Shown in pieces: positions 1 to 8,721 of a DNA stretch of 36,697 nt. Within the stretch, counting starts at the first letter, position 1; every line of letters starts with the position of its first letter. This stretch comes from Streptomyces albus subsp. chlorinus (GTDB lineage Bacteria; Actinomycetota; Actinomycetes; Streptomycetales; Streptomycetaceae). The translations under genes and the position numbers were made by a program. The stretch is from contig NZ_VJOK01000001.1 in the NCBI RefSeq assembly GCF_013302895.1, positions 4,881,639 to 4,918,335 of the forward strand, given 5' to 3'. Under the pieces are notes generated by a model. That model was not told the origin of the DNA. It did not search any database and was given only the letters and a program-made list of their open reading frames with translations.

Positions 1-413
1 GAGCACTCGGCTTCGTACGGCGGCGGATCGCGCCCCGCACCCGCGAGGGCGGCGACGGCGGCGCGCTGTCCGTCGAGTTCGCGGGGCTGGCACCCCTCGT
101 GCTGGTCATCCTGGTGCTGCTGTGGCAGTGCGTACTGATCGGCTACACCTTCTCCCTCGCGGGCAACTCCGCCGACGAGGCCGCCCGCGCCGCCACCGCG
201 GCCGCCGCGTACGGGGACCCCAGGGCCGCCTGCGAGGCCGCAGCCCGCACGCATCTGCCCGCGAAGTGGCGCGAGGACGCCTCGGTGAGCTGCACCCGCG
301 GCGGCACCGTCTGGAGGGCGGACGTCGAGCTGAGGACCCCGGTCCTCTTCCCGGGCGCCGCCGGCCTGCCGTTCACGGTCGACGGCGAGGCCGGCGCGGC
401 GCGGGAGGGGTGA
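1..413 (+). CDS. TadE-like minor pilin, 5' end outside the window
   Basis: The reading frame is open from base 3 and has no ATG, GTG or TTG before the hydrophobic stretch, so the start lies to the left of the window. The visible protein has an N-terminal Gly-rich segment, then the motif SVEFAGLAPLVLVILVLLWQ, which is the TadE signature: a Glu at position +5 of a prepilin-like hydrophobic helix. A short periplasm-type domain with two cysteines follows. TadE/TadF proteins are minor pseudopilins processed by the prepilin peptidase and needed for Flp pilus assembly. It is followed after 6 bp by a second TadE-like gene, and together they head a tad operon. Family assignment rests on the helix motif and the context; the C-terminal domain by itself would not be diagnostic. 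Confidence 0.85.
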   Translation, partial: ALGFVRRRIAPRTREGGDGGALSVEFAGLAPLVLVILVLLWQCVLIGYTFSLAGNSADEAARAATAAAAYGDPRAACEAAARTHLPAKWREDASVSCTRGGTVWRADVELRTPVLFPGAAGLPFTVDGEAGAAREG

Positions 414-419
414 GCCGGG

Positions 420-806
420 ATGCGGCGCGGACGCACGGGCCGGTCACCGGGGGGCGACCGGGGCTCCGGCGCCCTGGAGCTGGCCGGGATGCTGCCGCTG
501 CTGCTGCTCGTCGCGATGGCCGTCATCCAGCTCGGCCTCGTCGGCTACGCGGTGCAGCAGGCGGGCACCGGGGCGCGGGCGGCGGCGCGGGTGGCCTCCC
601 AGGAGGAGAGCGCGGACGGGTACCGGGCGGGCGGCCGGGCCGCCATGTCCGGGTGGACGGCGCGCCGCAGCAGCTTCGTGCGGTCCGACGGCGGCGGCGC
701 GGTGAAGGTGACCGCCACCGTGACCATCCCCTCCCTCATCCCCGGGATCGACAGCATGGGCGAGGCGTCCCGCTCCGCGACGATGCCGAGCGACGGAAGC
801 GGGTGA
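420..806 (+). CDS. TadE-like minor pilin
   Basis: A 128-residue protein. Residues 1-16 are basic and Gly-rich, followed by GALELAGMLPLLLLVAMAVIQ (a TadE-type helix, about residues 17-44, with the conserved Glu at residue 20), then a small exported domain. This is the usual TadE size. The ATG lies 6 bp after the stop of the preceding TadE-like gene, so the two are almost certainly cotranscribed. Two adjacent TadE-type genes probably make a heteromeric minor-pilin pair. I see no cysteine pair in the exported domain, unlike the upstream gene. Precise role (TadE versus TadF) cannot be told from sequence alone. Confidence 0.85.
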   Translation: MRRGRTGRSPGGDRGSGALELAGMLPLLLLVAMAVIQLGLVGYAVQQAGTGARAAARVASQEESADGYRAGGRAAMSGWTARRSSFVRSDGGGAVKVTATVTIPSLIPGIDSMGEASRSATMPSDGSG

Positions 807-813
807 GCGGGCG

Positions 814-932
814 ATGAACGCGACGTCGGGTCGAGGGACCGGGGACGAGCGAGGTGCCGGGCGTGAGCCAGGTGCCGGGTCCGGGCGAAGTGCGGGGTCC
901 GAGCGAGGTGCAGGGGTGAGCGAGGTGCCGGG

Positions 933-936
<4 letters not shown>
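814..936 (+). CDS. possible 40-residue coupling ORF between tadE and tadA
   Basis: An ATG at 814 opens a 40-codon frame whose TGA overlaps the tadA start as ATGA. The product is Gly/Arg/Glu-rich and repetitive (ERGAG and REPGAG units) because the DNA under it is a degenerate direct repeat. A short gene in this place could couple translation of tadE to tadA, or it could simply be an open frame in a repetitive spacer. I do not recognise it as a protein family. Evidence for it is only position, start/stop overlap and the lack of any other gene here. Confidence 0.25.
847..932 (+). repeat. five degenerate direct repeats of a 15-bp unit
   Basis: Five copies of GAGCGAGGTGCCGGG or close variants begin at 847, 865, 882, 901 and 918, spaced 17-19 bp apart. 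The first and last copies are identical. The last copy supplies the GAGG ribosome-binding site of tadA, so the array looks like repeated duplication of the tadA translation start region. Confidence 0.8.
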
Positions 937-2311
<1,375 letters not shown>

Positions 2312-2315
<4 letters not shown>

Positions 2316-3304
2316 ACGACCGCATCCCGCCCGGCTCCGCGCCCCTGGCGCTGGGCTCCCCGGCCCTCTTCACCCTCGGGGCCGCGCTGGCGGCCTGCGC
2401 GCTGGCCGTGGCGGGCGCGGCCGTCTACGCCTCGGGCCGCGCCCGCCACCGGGCGCTGGTCGAACGGCTGCGCGAGGACGGCACCCCGGCGCCGCAGGCC
2501 GGCCAGGACGGCGGCGGACGGCGCCGCTTCGCCGGGGTGGACCGGCGGGTGCGGGCCACCGCGGTGGGCCGCCGCCTCCAGGCGCGGCTGGCCACCACCG
2601 GACTCGACCTCACCCCCGGCGAGTACGTCGTCTGCCTGGCGGGCCTGGTGGCCGTCCTGTGGCTGCTGGCCTCGGCCGTCCTCGCCCCCTTCTTCGGGCC
2701 CATCGCGGGCCTCGTCGGCGTCCTGGCCGGCAACGCGTTCCTGGCCCAGCAACGCCGCAGCCGCACCGAGCAGTTCATCAACCAGCTCCCCGAACTCGCC
2801 CGCATACTCGCCAACGCCACCTCCGCCGGACTCGCGCTGCGCACCGCGCTCGGCATGGCCGCCGAGGAGCTGGAGGCCCCGGCGGGTGATGAACTGCGGC
2901 TGGTCACCGACCAGCTGGCCGTCGGCCGCTCCATCGACGACGCGCTGGGCGAGCTGGCCGAGCGGCTGCCCTCCCGCGAACTCGTCGTCCTGGTCACCAC
3001 GCTGGTGCTCTCCCACCGCGCGGGCGGCACCATCGTCGCCTCGCTGCGCAACCTCACCACCACGCTGGAGGAGCGCAAGGAGACCCGGCGCGAGGTGCGC
3101 ACCATGCTCGCCGAGGTCAACGCGACGGCCTTCACCATCCCGCTGCTCGGTCTGGGCGCGATGCTGATGATGAACTCGATGATGCCCGGCGCCCTCGCCC
3201 GCGTGACGGGCAGCCCGGTCGGGCAGATCGCGATGGTTGTCGCGGTGGGCCTGTTCGCGGCCGGGTTCTTGGTCATCCGCCGCCTCGGCAGGATCGAGGT
3301 GTGA
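2312..3304 (+). CDS. tadB: TadB-like inner membrane platform protein (type II secretion F domain)
   Basis: A 330-residue membrane protein starting at a GTG that overlaps the tadA stop by four bases. Hydrophobic helices are seen near residues 14-37, 105-140, 270-290 and 300-322. The segment between them (about 145-260, with GLALRTALGMAAEEL and GGTIVASLRNLTTTLEERKETRREV) is the T2SSF/GspF domain, which forms the membrane platform that the TadA ATPase acts on. Order tadA-tadB-tadC and length match Flp pilus operons. The stop is followed after a few bases by the tadC start. Confidence 0.92.
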
Positions 3305-3308
3305 ACCG

Positions 3309-4199
3309 GTGATCACGCTCGGACTGGCCACCCTGCTCGCGCTGGCGGTGTACGGGGCGTTCGCCGGCATCCGCATGTACCGCGCCGAGGCGAAGCTGCC
3401 GCCCGACCTCGCCCTCGCCCTGGAGGTGGGCGCCACCCGCACCACCAGGCGGGAGGCGGCCGTCGACCGGCTCGGCATGCGGCTGGCGCCGCTGGTGCTG
3501 CGGCTGATGGGGCCGCGGCGGACCGCGCGGAAACGCCGCACGATCGACCAGGCGGGCAACCCCGGCGGCCTCACCCTGGAGCGGTACGCGGCCCGGCGCG
3601 CCGTCTACGGCGCCTTCGGCCTGGCCATGGCGCTGGTCGGACTGGCCGCCGACAGCCCGCTGTTCGCCGCGTTCGCCCTGGCGTTCGGCGCCGGCGCGGC
3701 GGACCTGGGCATCCGGCAGGCGATCCGGGACCGCCGCCGCGTCATCGAGCGCACCCTGCCCGACTTCCTCGACGTCCTCGCCGTCGTCGTCTCCGCCGGA
3801 CTCGGCTTCCGGCAGGCGCTGGAGCGGGTCGCCGACCGCTACCAGGGCCCGTGGGCGGACGAACTGCGCATCACCCTGCGCCAGATGGACATGGGCGTCA
3901 GCCGCCGCCAGGCCTTCGACGAACTGCGCCGCCGCAACGCCGGCGACCAGGTCGACCAGTTCGTCACCGCACTCCAGCAGGGCGAGGAACTCGGCGCCCC
4001 CATCGCCGAGACGCTCATCCAGATCGCCACCGACATGCGCCGCACCGACGCGCAGAACGCCCGCCGCAAGGCCGCCAAGACCGTCCCCAAGGCGACCATG
4101 GCCACCATCGGCTTCCTGCTCCCGGGCACGCTCATCCTGATCGTGGCGACCTTCGTCCTCGGCTCCGACACGGACTTCGGCTCGGTGCTGGGGGGATGA
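3309..4199 (+). CDS. tadC: TadC-like inner membrane platform protein (type II secretion F domain)
   Basis: The frame is open from 3237, but I choose GTG 3309, just after the tadB stop at 3304. It has GAGG 9-13 bases upstream and gives a sensible hydrophobic N-terminus. The protein is then 296 residues: an N-terminal helix (about 1-20), a helix pair near 100-140, a T2SSF cytoplasmic domain (SAGLGFRQALERVADRYQ, then QQGEELGAPIAETL) and a C-terminal helix (about 268-288). It pairs with TadB as the second platform protein. It ends at TGA 4199, and about 470 bp without a clear gene follow before the pilin, so the pilin may also have its own promoter. Confidence 0.92.
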   Translation: MITLGLATLLALAVYGAFAGIRMYRAEAKLPPDLALALEVGATRTTRREAAVDRLGMRLAPLVLRLMGPRRTARKRRTIDQAGNPGGLTLERYAARRAVYGAFGLAMALVGLAADSPLFAAFALAFGAGAADLGIRQAIRDRRRVIERTLPDFLDVLAVVVSAGLGFRQALERVADRYQGPWADELRITLRQMDMGVSRRQAFDELRRRNAGDQVDQFVTALQQGEELGAPIAETLIQIATDMRRTDAQNARRKAAKTVPKATMATIGFLLPGTLILIVATFVLGSDTDFGSVLGG

Positions 4200-4667
4200 C
4201 ACGTGCCCGATGACGCGGCACCGCGCCCGCTGCCGCCTGGCGCGGACGACGGTACGCGGGGCCGGCGGCCCGCTGCCGTGAGGGGCGTCGTACGCGCTGC
4301 CCGCCCGGCCCCGCCCGGCACACCGGCCGCGAAGGCGGGTGAGGCGAGCGGCCCGGCCGCCGTTCACCGAGCGGAGACCGCGCCGTACATGCCCGGCTCA
4401 TCCCGCAGCCCCGTCCCGTGCCGCACCCCGGAAGCTCCCCGCGGTTTTTCCTTCCCCTCTTCGTCCCCGCGGCGACTTGTGGCACAGTCTGCATGCGGAC
4501 AGCGACTGTCAGCTACAGCGTGCGGTGGCCAGGGGAGGGGGCGCGCGACGTGACACCACGCTGCGGCGGCCTCCGCCGGTGCCGCCACGCGGGACGGGCG
4601 AGCCGGACGGACACGGGGGCGTACCCCCTCGGGACGACCGAGCCAGCCACCAACCAAGGAGAGCCCG
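4200..4667 (+). promoter_or_regulatory. gene-free stretch and leader upstream of the Flp pilin
   Basis: This 468-bp stretch has open frames but none with convincing protein character; the longest (4203-4553) is low-complexity Ala/Pro/Arg. It contains a dyad ACAGTC (4484-4489) and GACTGT (4504-4509), a CGGCGG/CCGCCG hairpin at 4564-4578 and a GGGGG/CCCCC hairpin at 4615-4628. The latter lies about 27 bases before the strong AAGGAG of the pilin gene. This is what one expects of a separate promoter and structured leader for a highly expressed pilin, but no clear -10/-35 pair was found. Confidence 0.45.
4484..4509. promoter_or_regulatory. inverted repeat ACAGTC-N14-GACTGT upstream of flp
   Basis: Perfect 6-bp arms, centre to centre 20 bp apart (two helical turns), 160-180 bp upstream of the pilin start. 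This geometry suits a dimeric regulator. No regulator is assigned. Confidence 0.35.
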
Positions 4668-4859
4668 ATGCCGAACCCCATCCGCACCCGCGTCACCCAC
4701 CTCCGCGGCCGCACCGCGGACCGAGGCGCCAACTCCATCGAGTACGCGGGCATCGTGATCCTGGTCGCCGGCATCATCCTGGCGATCCGCGCGCTGGGGC
4801 TGGACGCCATGATCTCGGGGGCCATCGCCAACGCGGTCGGCGCCGTGCTCGGCGGCTGA
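4668..4859 (+). CDS. flp: Flp/Fap-type pilin
   Basis: A 63-residue protein with the class IVb Flp pilin layout: a basic leader (about 1-20), then a Gly/Ala cleavage area (RGANSIEYAGIVILVAG) with Glu at +5 of the mature helix, then a hydrophobic helix to residue 43 and a short Gly-rich tail ending in GAVLGG. Processing would be by a prepilin peptidase such as the one at 10330. The ATG has a perfect AAGGAG 6-7 bases upstream. The stop TGA overlaps a likely CTG start of the next gene. Size, helix and place after tadC make this the major pilin with high confidence. Confidence 0.95.
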   Translation: MPNPIRTRVTHLRGRTADRGANSIEYAGIVILVAGIILAIRALGLDAMISGAIANAVGAVLGG

Positions 4860-5464
4860 CCGCGCCGGCCGCCGGGGACGGCGGCCAGACGGTCATCCTG
4901 TACGGTGCCGTGCTCGCGGGCCTGCTCTTCCTCGCCTTCGCCTTCTTCGCCTTCGCCCAGGCCGCCGCCGTCCGCAACGGCGGCCAGACCGCCGCCGACG
5001 CCGCCGCCGTGTCAGCGGCCAAGGACGACCGGGACCTGCTCTACGAGGGCTTCCTGGACTCCCTGGAGGACGGGGACACCTGGCGGGACTGGCTGGACGC
5101 GGTGGCGCCGCTGAGCGGCGACGGCTGTGGCGAGGCGGCCCGCTTCGCCCACCTCAACCGCTCCGACCTCCTCGACTGCGAACCCGTCACCAGGGAGGGC
5201 GGGACGGGCTACCGGGTCGGCATCGAGACGCGGTTCGACACGGGGGACACCTTCGTGCCCGGCGCCGACCACAAGACCGCACGCGCCGACGCCACCGCCG
5301 TGATCCGCCCCCGGTGCGAGGTCGAGGAGGCCGAGGAGGCCGACGGCGACCGCGACGGGGAACTCCAGCTGACCTGTGACGGTGAGGAACTCACCGTCGA
5401 CCCCGACGACGAGGACCCCGACGTGGCACCGTCGGACCTCTTCTCGGTGGTGCTGGTCGAATGA
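4856..5464 (+). CDS. TadG-like Flp pilus assembly protein, probable CTG start
   Basis: A frame of about 202 codons with one N-terminal membrane helix (YGAVLAGLLFLAFAFFAFAQ, about residues 16-35) followed by AAAVRNGGQTAADAAAVSAA, the signature of Flp pilus TadE/TadG-related proteins. An acidic exported domain with several cysteines follows. There is no in-frame ATG, GTG or TTG between the preceding frame and the helix; the first GTG (about 4907) would cut into it. The CTG at 4856 overlaps the flp stop as CTGA, exactly like the coupled ATGA/GTGA joints elsewhere in the operon. I therefore place the start there. The stop overlaps the next gene as ATGA. Family confident, start codon inferred. Confidence 0.82.
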   Translation: MTAPAAGDGGQTVILYGAVLAGLLFLAFAFFAFAQAAAVRNGGQTAADAAAVSAAKDDRDLLYEGFLDSLEDGDTWRDWLDAVAPLSGDGCGEAARFAHLNRSDLLDCEPVTREGGTGYRVGIETRFDTGDTFVPGADHKTARADATAVIRPRCEVEEAEEADGDRDGELQLTCDGEELTVDPDDEDPDVAPSDLFSVVLVE

Positions 5465-6090
5465 CGAGCGAACGACGGACGAGAGTCGGGTACTTCATGA
5501 ATCTTCGGCGCACCACGCTGCTTCGCAGAGGGACGGCCGCGGCGGCCCTGGCGGCCGTCCTGGCCCTCACCGCCGCCGGCTGCGGCGGAGGGGACGGGGA
5601 CGACGGGGCCGGGCACCCGCGGTCGTCCTCCGCGAAGGGCGGGGCCGGATCCGGCGGCGACGGCACGGACGGCGACGGGACGGGGGAGCCGCTGGCCGAG
5701 GTGCGGGGCGGCGAGGACATCACGCTGACCGTCACCTCGGCCCGCCGCGAGTCGGGCGGCTTCGTGACCGTCACCGGTACGGTGACCAACGGCAGCGGCA
5801 AGGCGTGGGTGGCGCCGGGCTGGGAGGGGAAGGAGTCCGAACTGTCCCTCCGCAACAAGCTGTCGGTGGCCGGGGCGAAGCTGGTCGACAAGAAGGGCAA
5901 GAAGCGCTACCTCGTCCTGCGGGACACCGAGGGCCGCTGCCTGTGCACCTCGTTCGGGCAGCCGGTGCCGGCCGGGAAGTCGAAGACCTGGTACGCGCAG
6001 TTCCCCGCACCGCCGAAGAGCACCGACGAGGTCGAGTTCCAGATCGCCGACATGCCTCCGGCCACCGTGGCCCTCGACGGAGGGGAGTGA
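5461..6090 (+). CDS. secreted lipoprotein of the tad operon
   Basis: The frame begins with an ATG that overlaps the previous stop (ATGA, 5461), giving 209 residues. A second ATG at 5497 gives a better signal peptide: MNLRRTT, a hydrophobic core and the lipobox LTAAGC (Cys 29 from that start, Cys 41 from the first). After the cysteine come about 35 residues rich in Gly/Asp/Ser, then a beta-rich domain resembling DUF4352-like extracellular domains (ITLTVTSARRESGGFVTVTG, then WYAQFPAPP). The protein would be anchored to the outer face of the membrane. Its overlap with the TadG-like gene and proximity to the OmpA gene suggest a role in anchoring or assembling the pilus. That role is inference. 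Confidence 0.8.
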   Translation: MTSERRTRVGYFMNLRRTTLLRRGTAAAALAAVLALTAAGCGGGDGDDGAGHPRSSSAKGGAGSGGDGTDGDGTGEPLAEVRGGEDITLTVTSARRESGGFVTVTGTVTNGSGKAWVAPGWEGKESELSLRNKLSVAGAKLVDKKGKKRYLVLRDTEGRCLCTSFGQPVPAGKSKTWYAQFPAPPKSTDEVEFQIADMPPATVALDGGE

Positions 6091-6093
6091 CCG

Positions 6094-6843
6094 ATGGGGC
6101 GTACTCGGCCGTATCCGACCCGGGCCGTGGCATGGTCGTCTGTCGTGGCCGCGCTGGTGCTCGGCGTGACCGCGCCGGCCTCGGCCGACGACCCGGAGCC
6201 CGGACCCACCCCCTCGGTCCCCGACATCGCCACCCGGTACCCCACCGCCGACCCCACCACCATCCCCACCGGGCAGGCGCCCTCCCTCCCCGGGGAGAAG
6301 GGGCCGGGGGACCCGGGGTTCAGCGAACCGCCCGACAACATCGGGGACGTGGAGGAGCCGGTCGAGGTGGACCCCGAGGCGGCGGGCCTCCGGCTGGCGG
6401 ACGGGGCGGAGCTGGCGGAGCCGAAGGTGCTGGACATCAAGTTCGTGACGGAGGACCTGGGCGGCGAGGAGCGCCGCGAGGACAGCACCGTCAGGACGAA
6501 GTTCACCCTGCAGGCGGAGGTGCTCTTCCCCAAGGACAGCCCGAAGCTCGACGACGGCGCGAAGGACCGCATTCGGAAGATCGCGGAGGAGATCGAGAAG
6601 CAGGGCAGCACCGAGGTGAACGTCTTCGGCTTCACGGACGATCTCGGCTCCTACGCGCACGGCAAGAAGCTCTCCAGGAAGCGTGCCTCCGCCGTGCAGA
6701 CAGAGCTGGCGGCCCGGCTCGACCCGGACGTCAGCTTCAACGTGCGGGGTTACAGCGAGGACTACCCCATCGCGGACAACAGGACGGAGGAGGGCCGCGA
6801 GAGGAACCGCCGGGTCGAGGTCTCCTTCCCGAAGAAGGACTGA
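6094..6843 (+). CDS. secreted OmpA-family peptidoglycan-binding protein
   Basis: A 249-residue protein with a signal peptide (about residues 1-31, cleavage near ASA-DD), a Pro-rich linker (32-95) and an OmpA C-terminal domain (about 137-247). Recognisable OmpA elements are VNVFGFTDDLGSYAHGKKLS (TD..G..), KRASAVQTEL, VRGYSEDYPIADNRTEEGRE and NRRVEVSF. The conserved Asp of TDDLGS and Arg of NRR that bind diaminopimelate are present. The gene starts 3 bp after the lipoprotein stop. In a Gram-positive there is no outer membrane, so this domain most likely holds the pilus machine or its outer part to the cell wall. That role is inferred from family and context. Confidence 0.88.
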   Translation: MGRTRPYPTRAVAWSSVVAALVLGVTAPASADDPEPGPTPSVPDIATRYPTADPTTIPTGQAPSLPGEKGPGDPGFSEPPDNIGDVEEPVEVDPEAAGLRLADGAELAEPKVLDIKFVTEDLGGEERREDSTVRTKFTLQAEVLFPKDSPKLDDGAKDRIRKIAEEIEKQGSTEVNVFGFTDDLGSYAHGKKLSRKRASAVQTELAARLDPDVSFNVRGYSEDYPIADNRTEEGRERNRRVEVSFPKKD

Positions 6844-6915
6844 CCGGCCTTGCGGGCCGCATCCGGCCGGCCGGATCATGAACCGTGCCGGTACGGACGA
6901 ACGGGGGGCGGTGCG

Positions 6916-7485
6916 GTGTACGAGGGCGCTTCAGCGCATGGTGGGGCGGGCCGTCGGTCCGCCAACCGGTCCGGCAGGCGGTTCACCCGCCGGTCCGGCA
7001 GCCGTTCCCGGGTGCGGGCGTGGGCCGTCGGCTGGCCCGCGGGCGCCGCGCAGGCGCTCGGCGCGGCGCTGCTGCTGATCACCGAGTGCGTGCGGCAGGA
7101 CGTCGCGGCGCTCGGTGAGAAGGTCCCGCCGGGGGCCCGGCTCCCCGACTACGCCGCCGACTTCCCGCACTGGACGGCCACCCTGGACGGCCAGTGGTGG
7201 TTCCGCGCGGCCGAAGGGGCGCGGGACGCAGTCAGCTTCGGCGAGCCCCGGGCGGCGCTGTGGGCGGCGGTCTGCGCCGCGCTGGTCGTCCGCCTCAACG
7301 CCGACGGGCCGCCCCGCACCCAGTGCTTCCTCTCCCTCGCGGGCGCCCTGTACTGCGCAGTGGCGGCACTCTCCGCGGTGCCGTACCTGGCGCTCGCGGG
7401 CCTGGCCCTGCCGTTCGCGCTGGTCGCCGGTGCGACGGCCGTCGCGGTGACGACGCCGGGCTGGTGGCGGCGGCTGAAGGGCTAG
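6916..7485 (+). CDS. small membrane protein of unknown function
   Basis: The frame is open from TTG 6850, but the first part is Arg/Gly-rich and without homology-like features. GTG 6916 gives about 189 residues, and a later GTG near 7012 is also possible. Visible are an N-terminal helix (AGAAQALGAALLLITECV), a soluble segment with WTATLDGQWWFRAAEGARDAV, then helices ALWAAVCAALVVRL, CFLSLAGALYCAVAALSAV and LALAGLALPFALVAGATAVAV, ending in WWRRLKG. I do not recognise the family. It is the last gene of the pilus region. Its TAG stop (7483-7485) is shared with the edge of the IS630 element: the TA is the IS target and the G is the first base of the element. Confidence 0.65.
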   Translation: MYEGASAHGGAGRRSANRSGRRFTRRSGSRSRVRAWAVGWPAGAAQALGAALLLITECVRQDVAALGEKVPPGARLPDYAADFPHWTATLDGQWWFRAAEGARDAVSFGEPRAALWAAVCAALVVRLNADGPPRTQCFLSLAGALYCAVAALSAVPYLALAGLALPFALVAGATAVAVTTPGWWRRLKG

Positions 7486-8573
7486 TGACCTGAGTCAGAG
7501 ATTCGTCGGCAGTAGGCGGCGACTTTGTCGAGGATTTCGTCGGCTGTCTTCGTCCAGACGAACGGTCTGGGGTGCTCGTTCCAGTCTGCGAGCCAGGATC
7601 GGATGTCGCGTTCGAGGGCTTGAACGGAGCGGTGGACGCCGCGTTTGAGCTTCTTCTGGGTCAGTTCGGCGAACCAGCGCTCGACCAGGTTCAGCCAGGA
7701 TGCGCTGGTTGGCGTGAAGTGCAGGTGGAACCGCGGGTGGGCCAGCAGCCACTTTTTGATGTCGGGGGTCTTGTGGGTCGCATAGTTGTCCAGGATCAGG
7801 TGGACTTCCAGGCGGTCGGGGACCTCCTTGTCGAGCTTGGTCAGGAACTTCTTGAACTCCGCCGCCCGGTGGCGGCGGTGCAGGGAGCCGATGACCTTGC
7901 CGGTGGCGACCTCCAGGGCGGCGAAGAGGGTAGTGGTGCCGGCCCGGACGTAGTCGTGGCTGCGGCGTTCGGGAACGCCGGGCATCATCGGCAAGACCGG
8001 CTGGGACCGGTCCAGGGCCTGGATCTGCGACTTCTCGTCCACGCAGAGCACCAGGGCCTTCTCCGGCGGGTCGAGATACAGACCGACGACGTCGCGAACC
8101 TTGTCGATGAACAAGGGGTCGGTGGACAGCTTGAACGTCTGCGACCGGTGAGGCGCCAGGGCGAACGCCCGCCAGATCCGCGAGACGGTCGACTGCGACA
8201 TGCCCGTGGCCGCGGCCATCGACCTGGTTGACCAGTGTGTGGCGTTCTTCGGCGTCTCCTCGAGAGTCTTGACGATGACTCTCTCGACGTCCGCATCGGT
8301 GATCTTGCGTGGGACGCCCGGGCGCGGGTCGTCGCACAAGCCGTCCAGACCTCGCTCGAGGAAGCGGCGCCGCCACGTGCGGACCGTGTCCGGAGTGACC
8401 CGCAGCCGGCGGGACACCTCCATGATCGAGTGCCCCTCGGCGCACTCCAGCACGATCCGCGACCGCTGAGCCAGAGCCTGAGCCGTCGAACGACGACGCA
8501 CCCACCCCTCAAGCACCGCCCGCTGGGCATCAGTGACCGACAACGGCGGAATCTTCGGACCCGGACGACTCAT
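7482..8573 (-). CDS. IS630-family transposase (DDE, Tc1/mariner superfamily)
   Basis: A 363-residue protein from ATG 8573 (an in-frame TTG two codons earlier is less likely). The N-terminal half has two helix-turn-helix regions (SIMEVSRRLRVTPDTVRTWR and AAATGMSQSTVSRIWRAFAL). The catalytic triad is visible: Asp 179 in LCVDEKSQ, Asp 262 in LILDNYATHK and Glu 298 in NLVERWFAEL. The 35 residues between the last two are as expected for IS630 (DD34-36E). It should cut and paste the element into TA sites. The last codons run into the left inverted repeat, and the stop codon TAG is made partly from target DNA: on the minus strand it is TA plus a G from the flanking host base 7482. No frameshift is seen, so the protein should be active. 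Confidence 0.95.
   Translation of the reverse strand: MSRPGPKIPPLSVTDAQRAVLEGWVRRRSTAQALAQRSRIVLECAEGHSIMEVSRRLRVTPDTVRTWRRRFLERGLDGLCDDPRPGVPRKITDADVERVIVKTLEETPKNATHWSTRSMAAATGMSQSTVSRIWRAFALAPHRSQTFKLSTDPLFIDKVRDVVGLYLDPPEKALVLCVDEKSQIQALDRSQPVLPMMPGVPERRSHDYVRAGTTTLFAALEVATGKVIGSLHRRHRAAEFKKFLTKLDKEVPDRLEVHLILDNYATHKTPDIKKWLLAHPRFHLHFTPTSASWLNLVERWFAELTQKKLKRGVHRSVQALERDIRSWLADWNEHPRPFVWTKTADEILDKVAAYCRRISDSGH
7485..7508 (+). repeat. left terminal inverted repeat of the IS630 element
   Basis: Matches the reverse complement of 8584-8607 at 22 of 24 positions; the first 12 bases (GTGACCTGAGTC) are identical. The mismatches are at repeat positions 13 and 20. Confidence 0.92.
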
Positions 8574-8583
8574 ACCCAACCAA

Positions 8584-8607
8584 CGACAAATCTCCGACTC
8601 AGGTCAC
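8584..8607 (-). repeat. right terminal inverted repeat of the IS630 element
   Basis: Partner of 7485-7508, followed directly by the duplicated TA at 8608-8609 and then host sequence. Confidence 0.92.
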
Positions 8608-8687
8608 TAGCGTCGCGGCCCCTGCCCGCTCCCTCCGTCCGGGCCCTGTCCGGCCGGGACCCGGTCCCGGCGGCACGGCAGGCCGGA

Positions 8688-8709
8688 GCGCCGGCCCCGG
8701 GGCCGGCGC
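8688..8709. terminator. 22-bp perfect palindrome between the IS and the secreted-protein gene
   Basis: The sequence from 8688 to 8709 is a perfect palindrome (11-bp arms GCGCCGGCCCC and its complement). It lies 13 bp after the stop of the leftward gene that ends at 8722. It probably terminates that gene; there is no T-run. Confidence 0.5.
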
Positions 8710-8721
8710 CGCCGTCCGCGC

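Larger units (their letters stand above)
7485..8607 (-). mobile_element. IS630-family insertion sequence, 1123 bp, intact
   Basis: The ends carry inverted repeats starting GTGACCTGAGTC, and the element is flanked on both sides by TA (7483-7484 and 8608-8609), the target duplication of IS630/Tc1-mariner elements. It contains one complete transposase gene on the minus strand. Removing the element and one TA rejoins ...AAG GGC TAG CGT..., so the host gene upstream kept the same stop codon. The intact gene and nearly perfect ends suggest a recent, possibly active, insertion. Confidence 0.95.

Noticed and set aside
4203..4553. 116-residue ORF directly after tadC
   Set aside because: It has a GTG and a possible ribosome site, but the translation is low-complexity Ala/Pro/Arg without domain features, as expected from random frames at this base composition.
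6850..6915. TTG 6850 as start of the small membrane protein
   Set aside because: The added residues are Arg/Gly-rich with no ribosome site; GTG 6916 or one further downstream is more likely.
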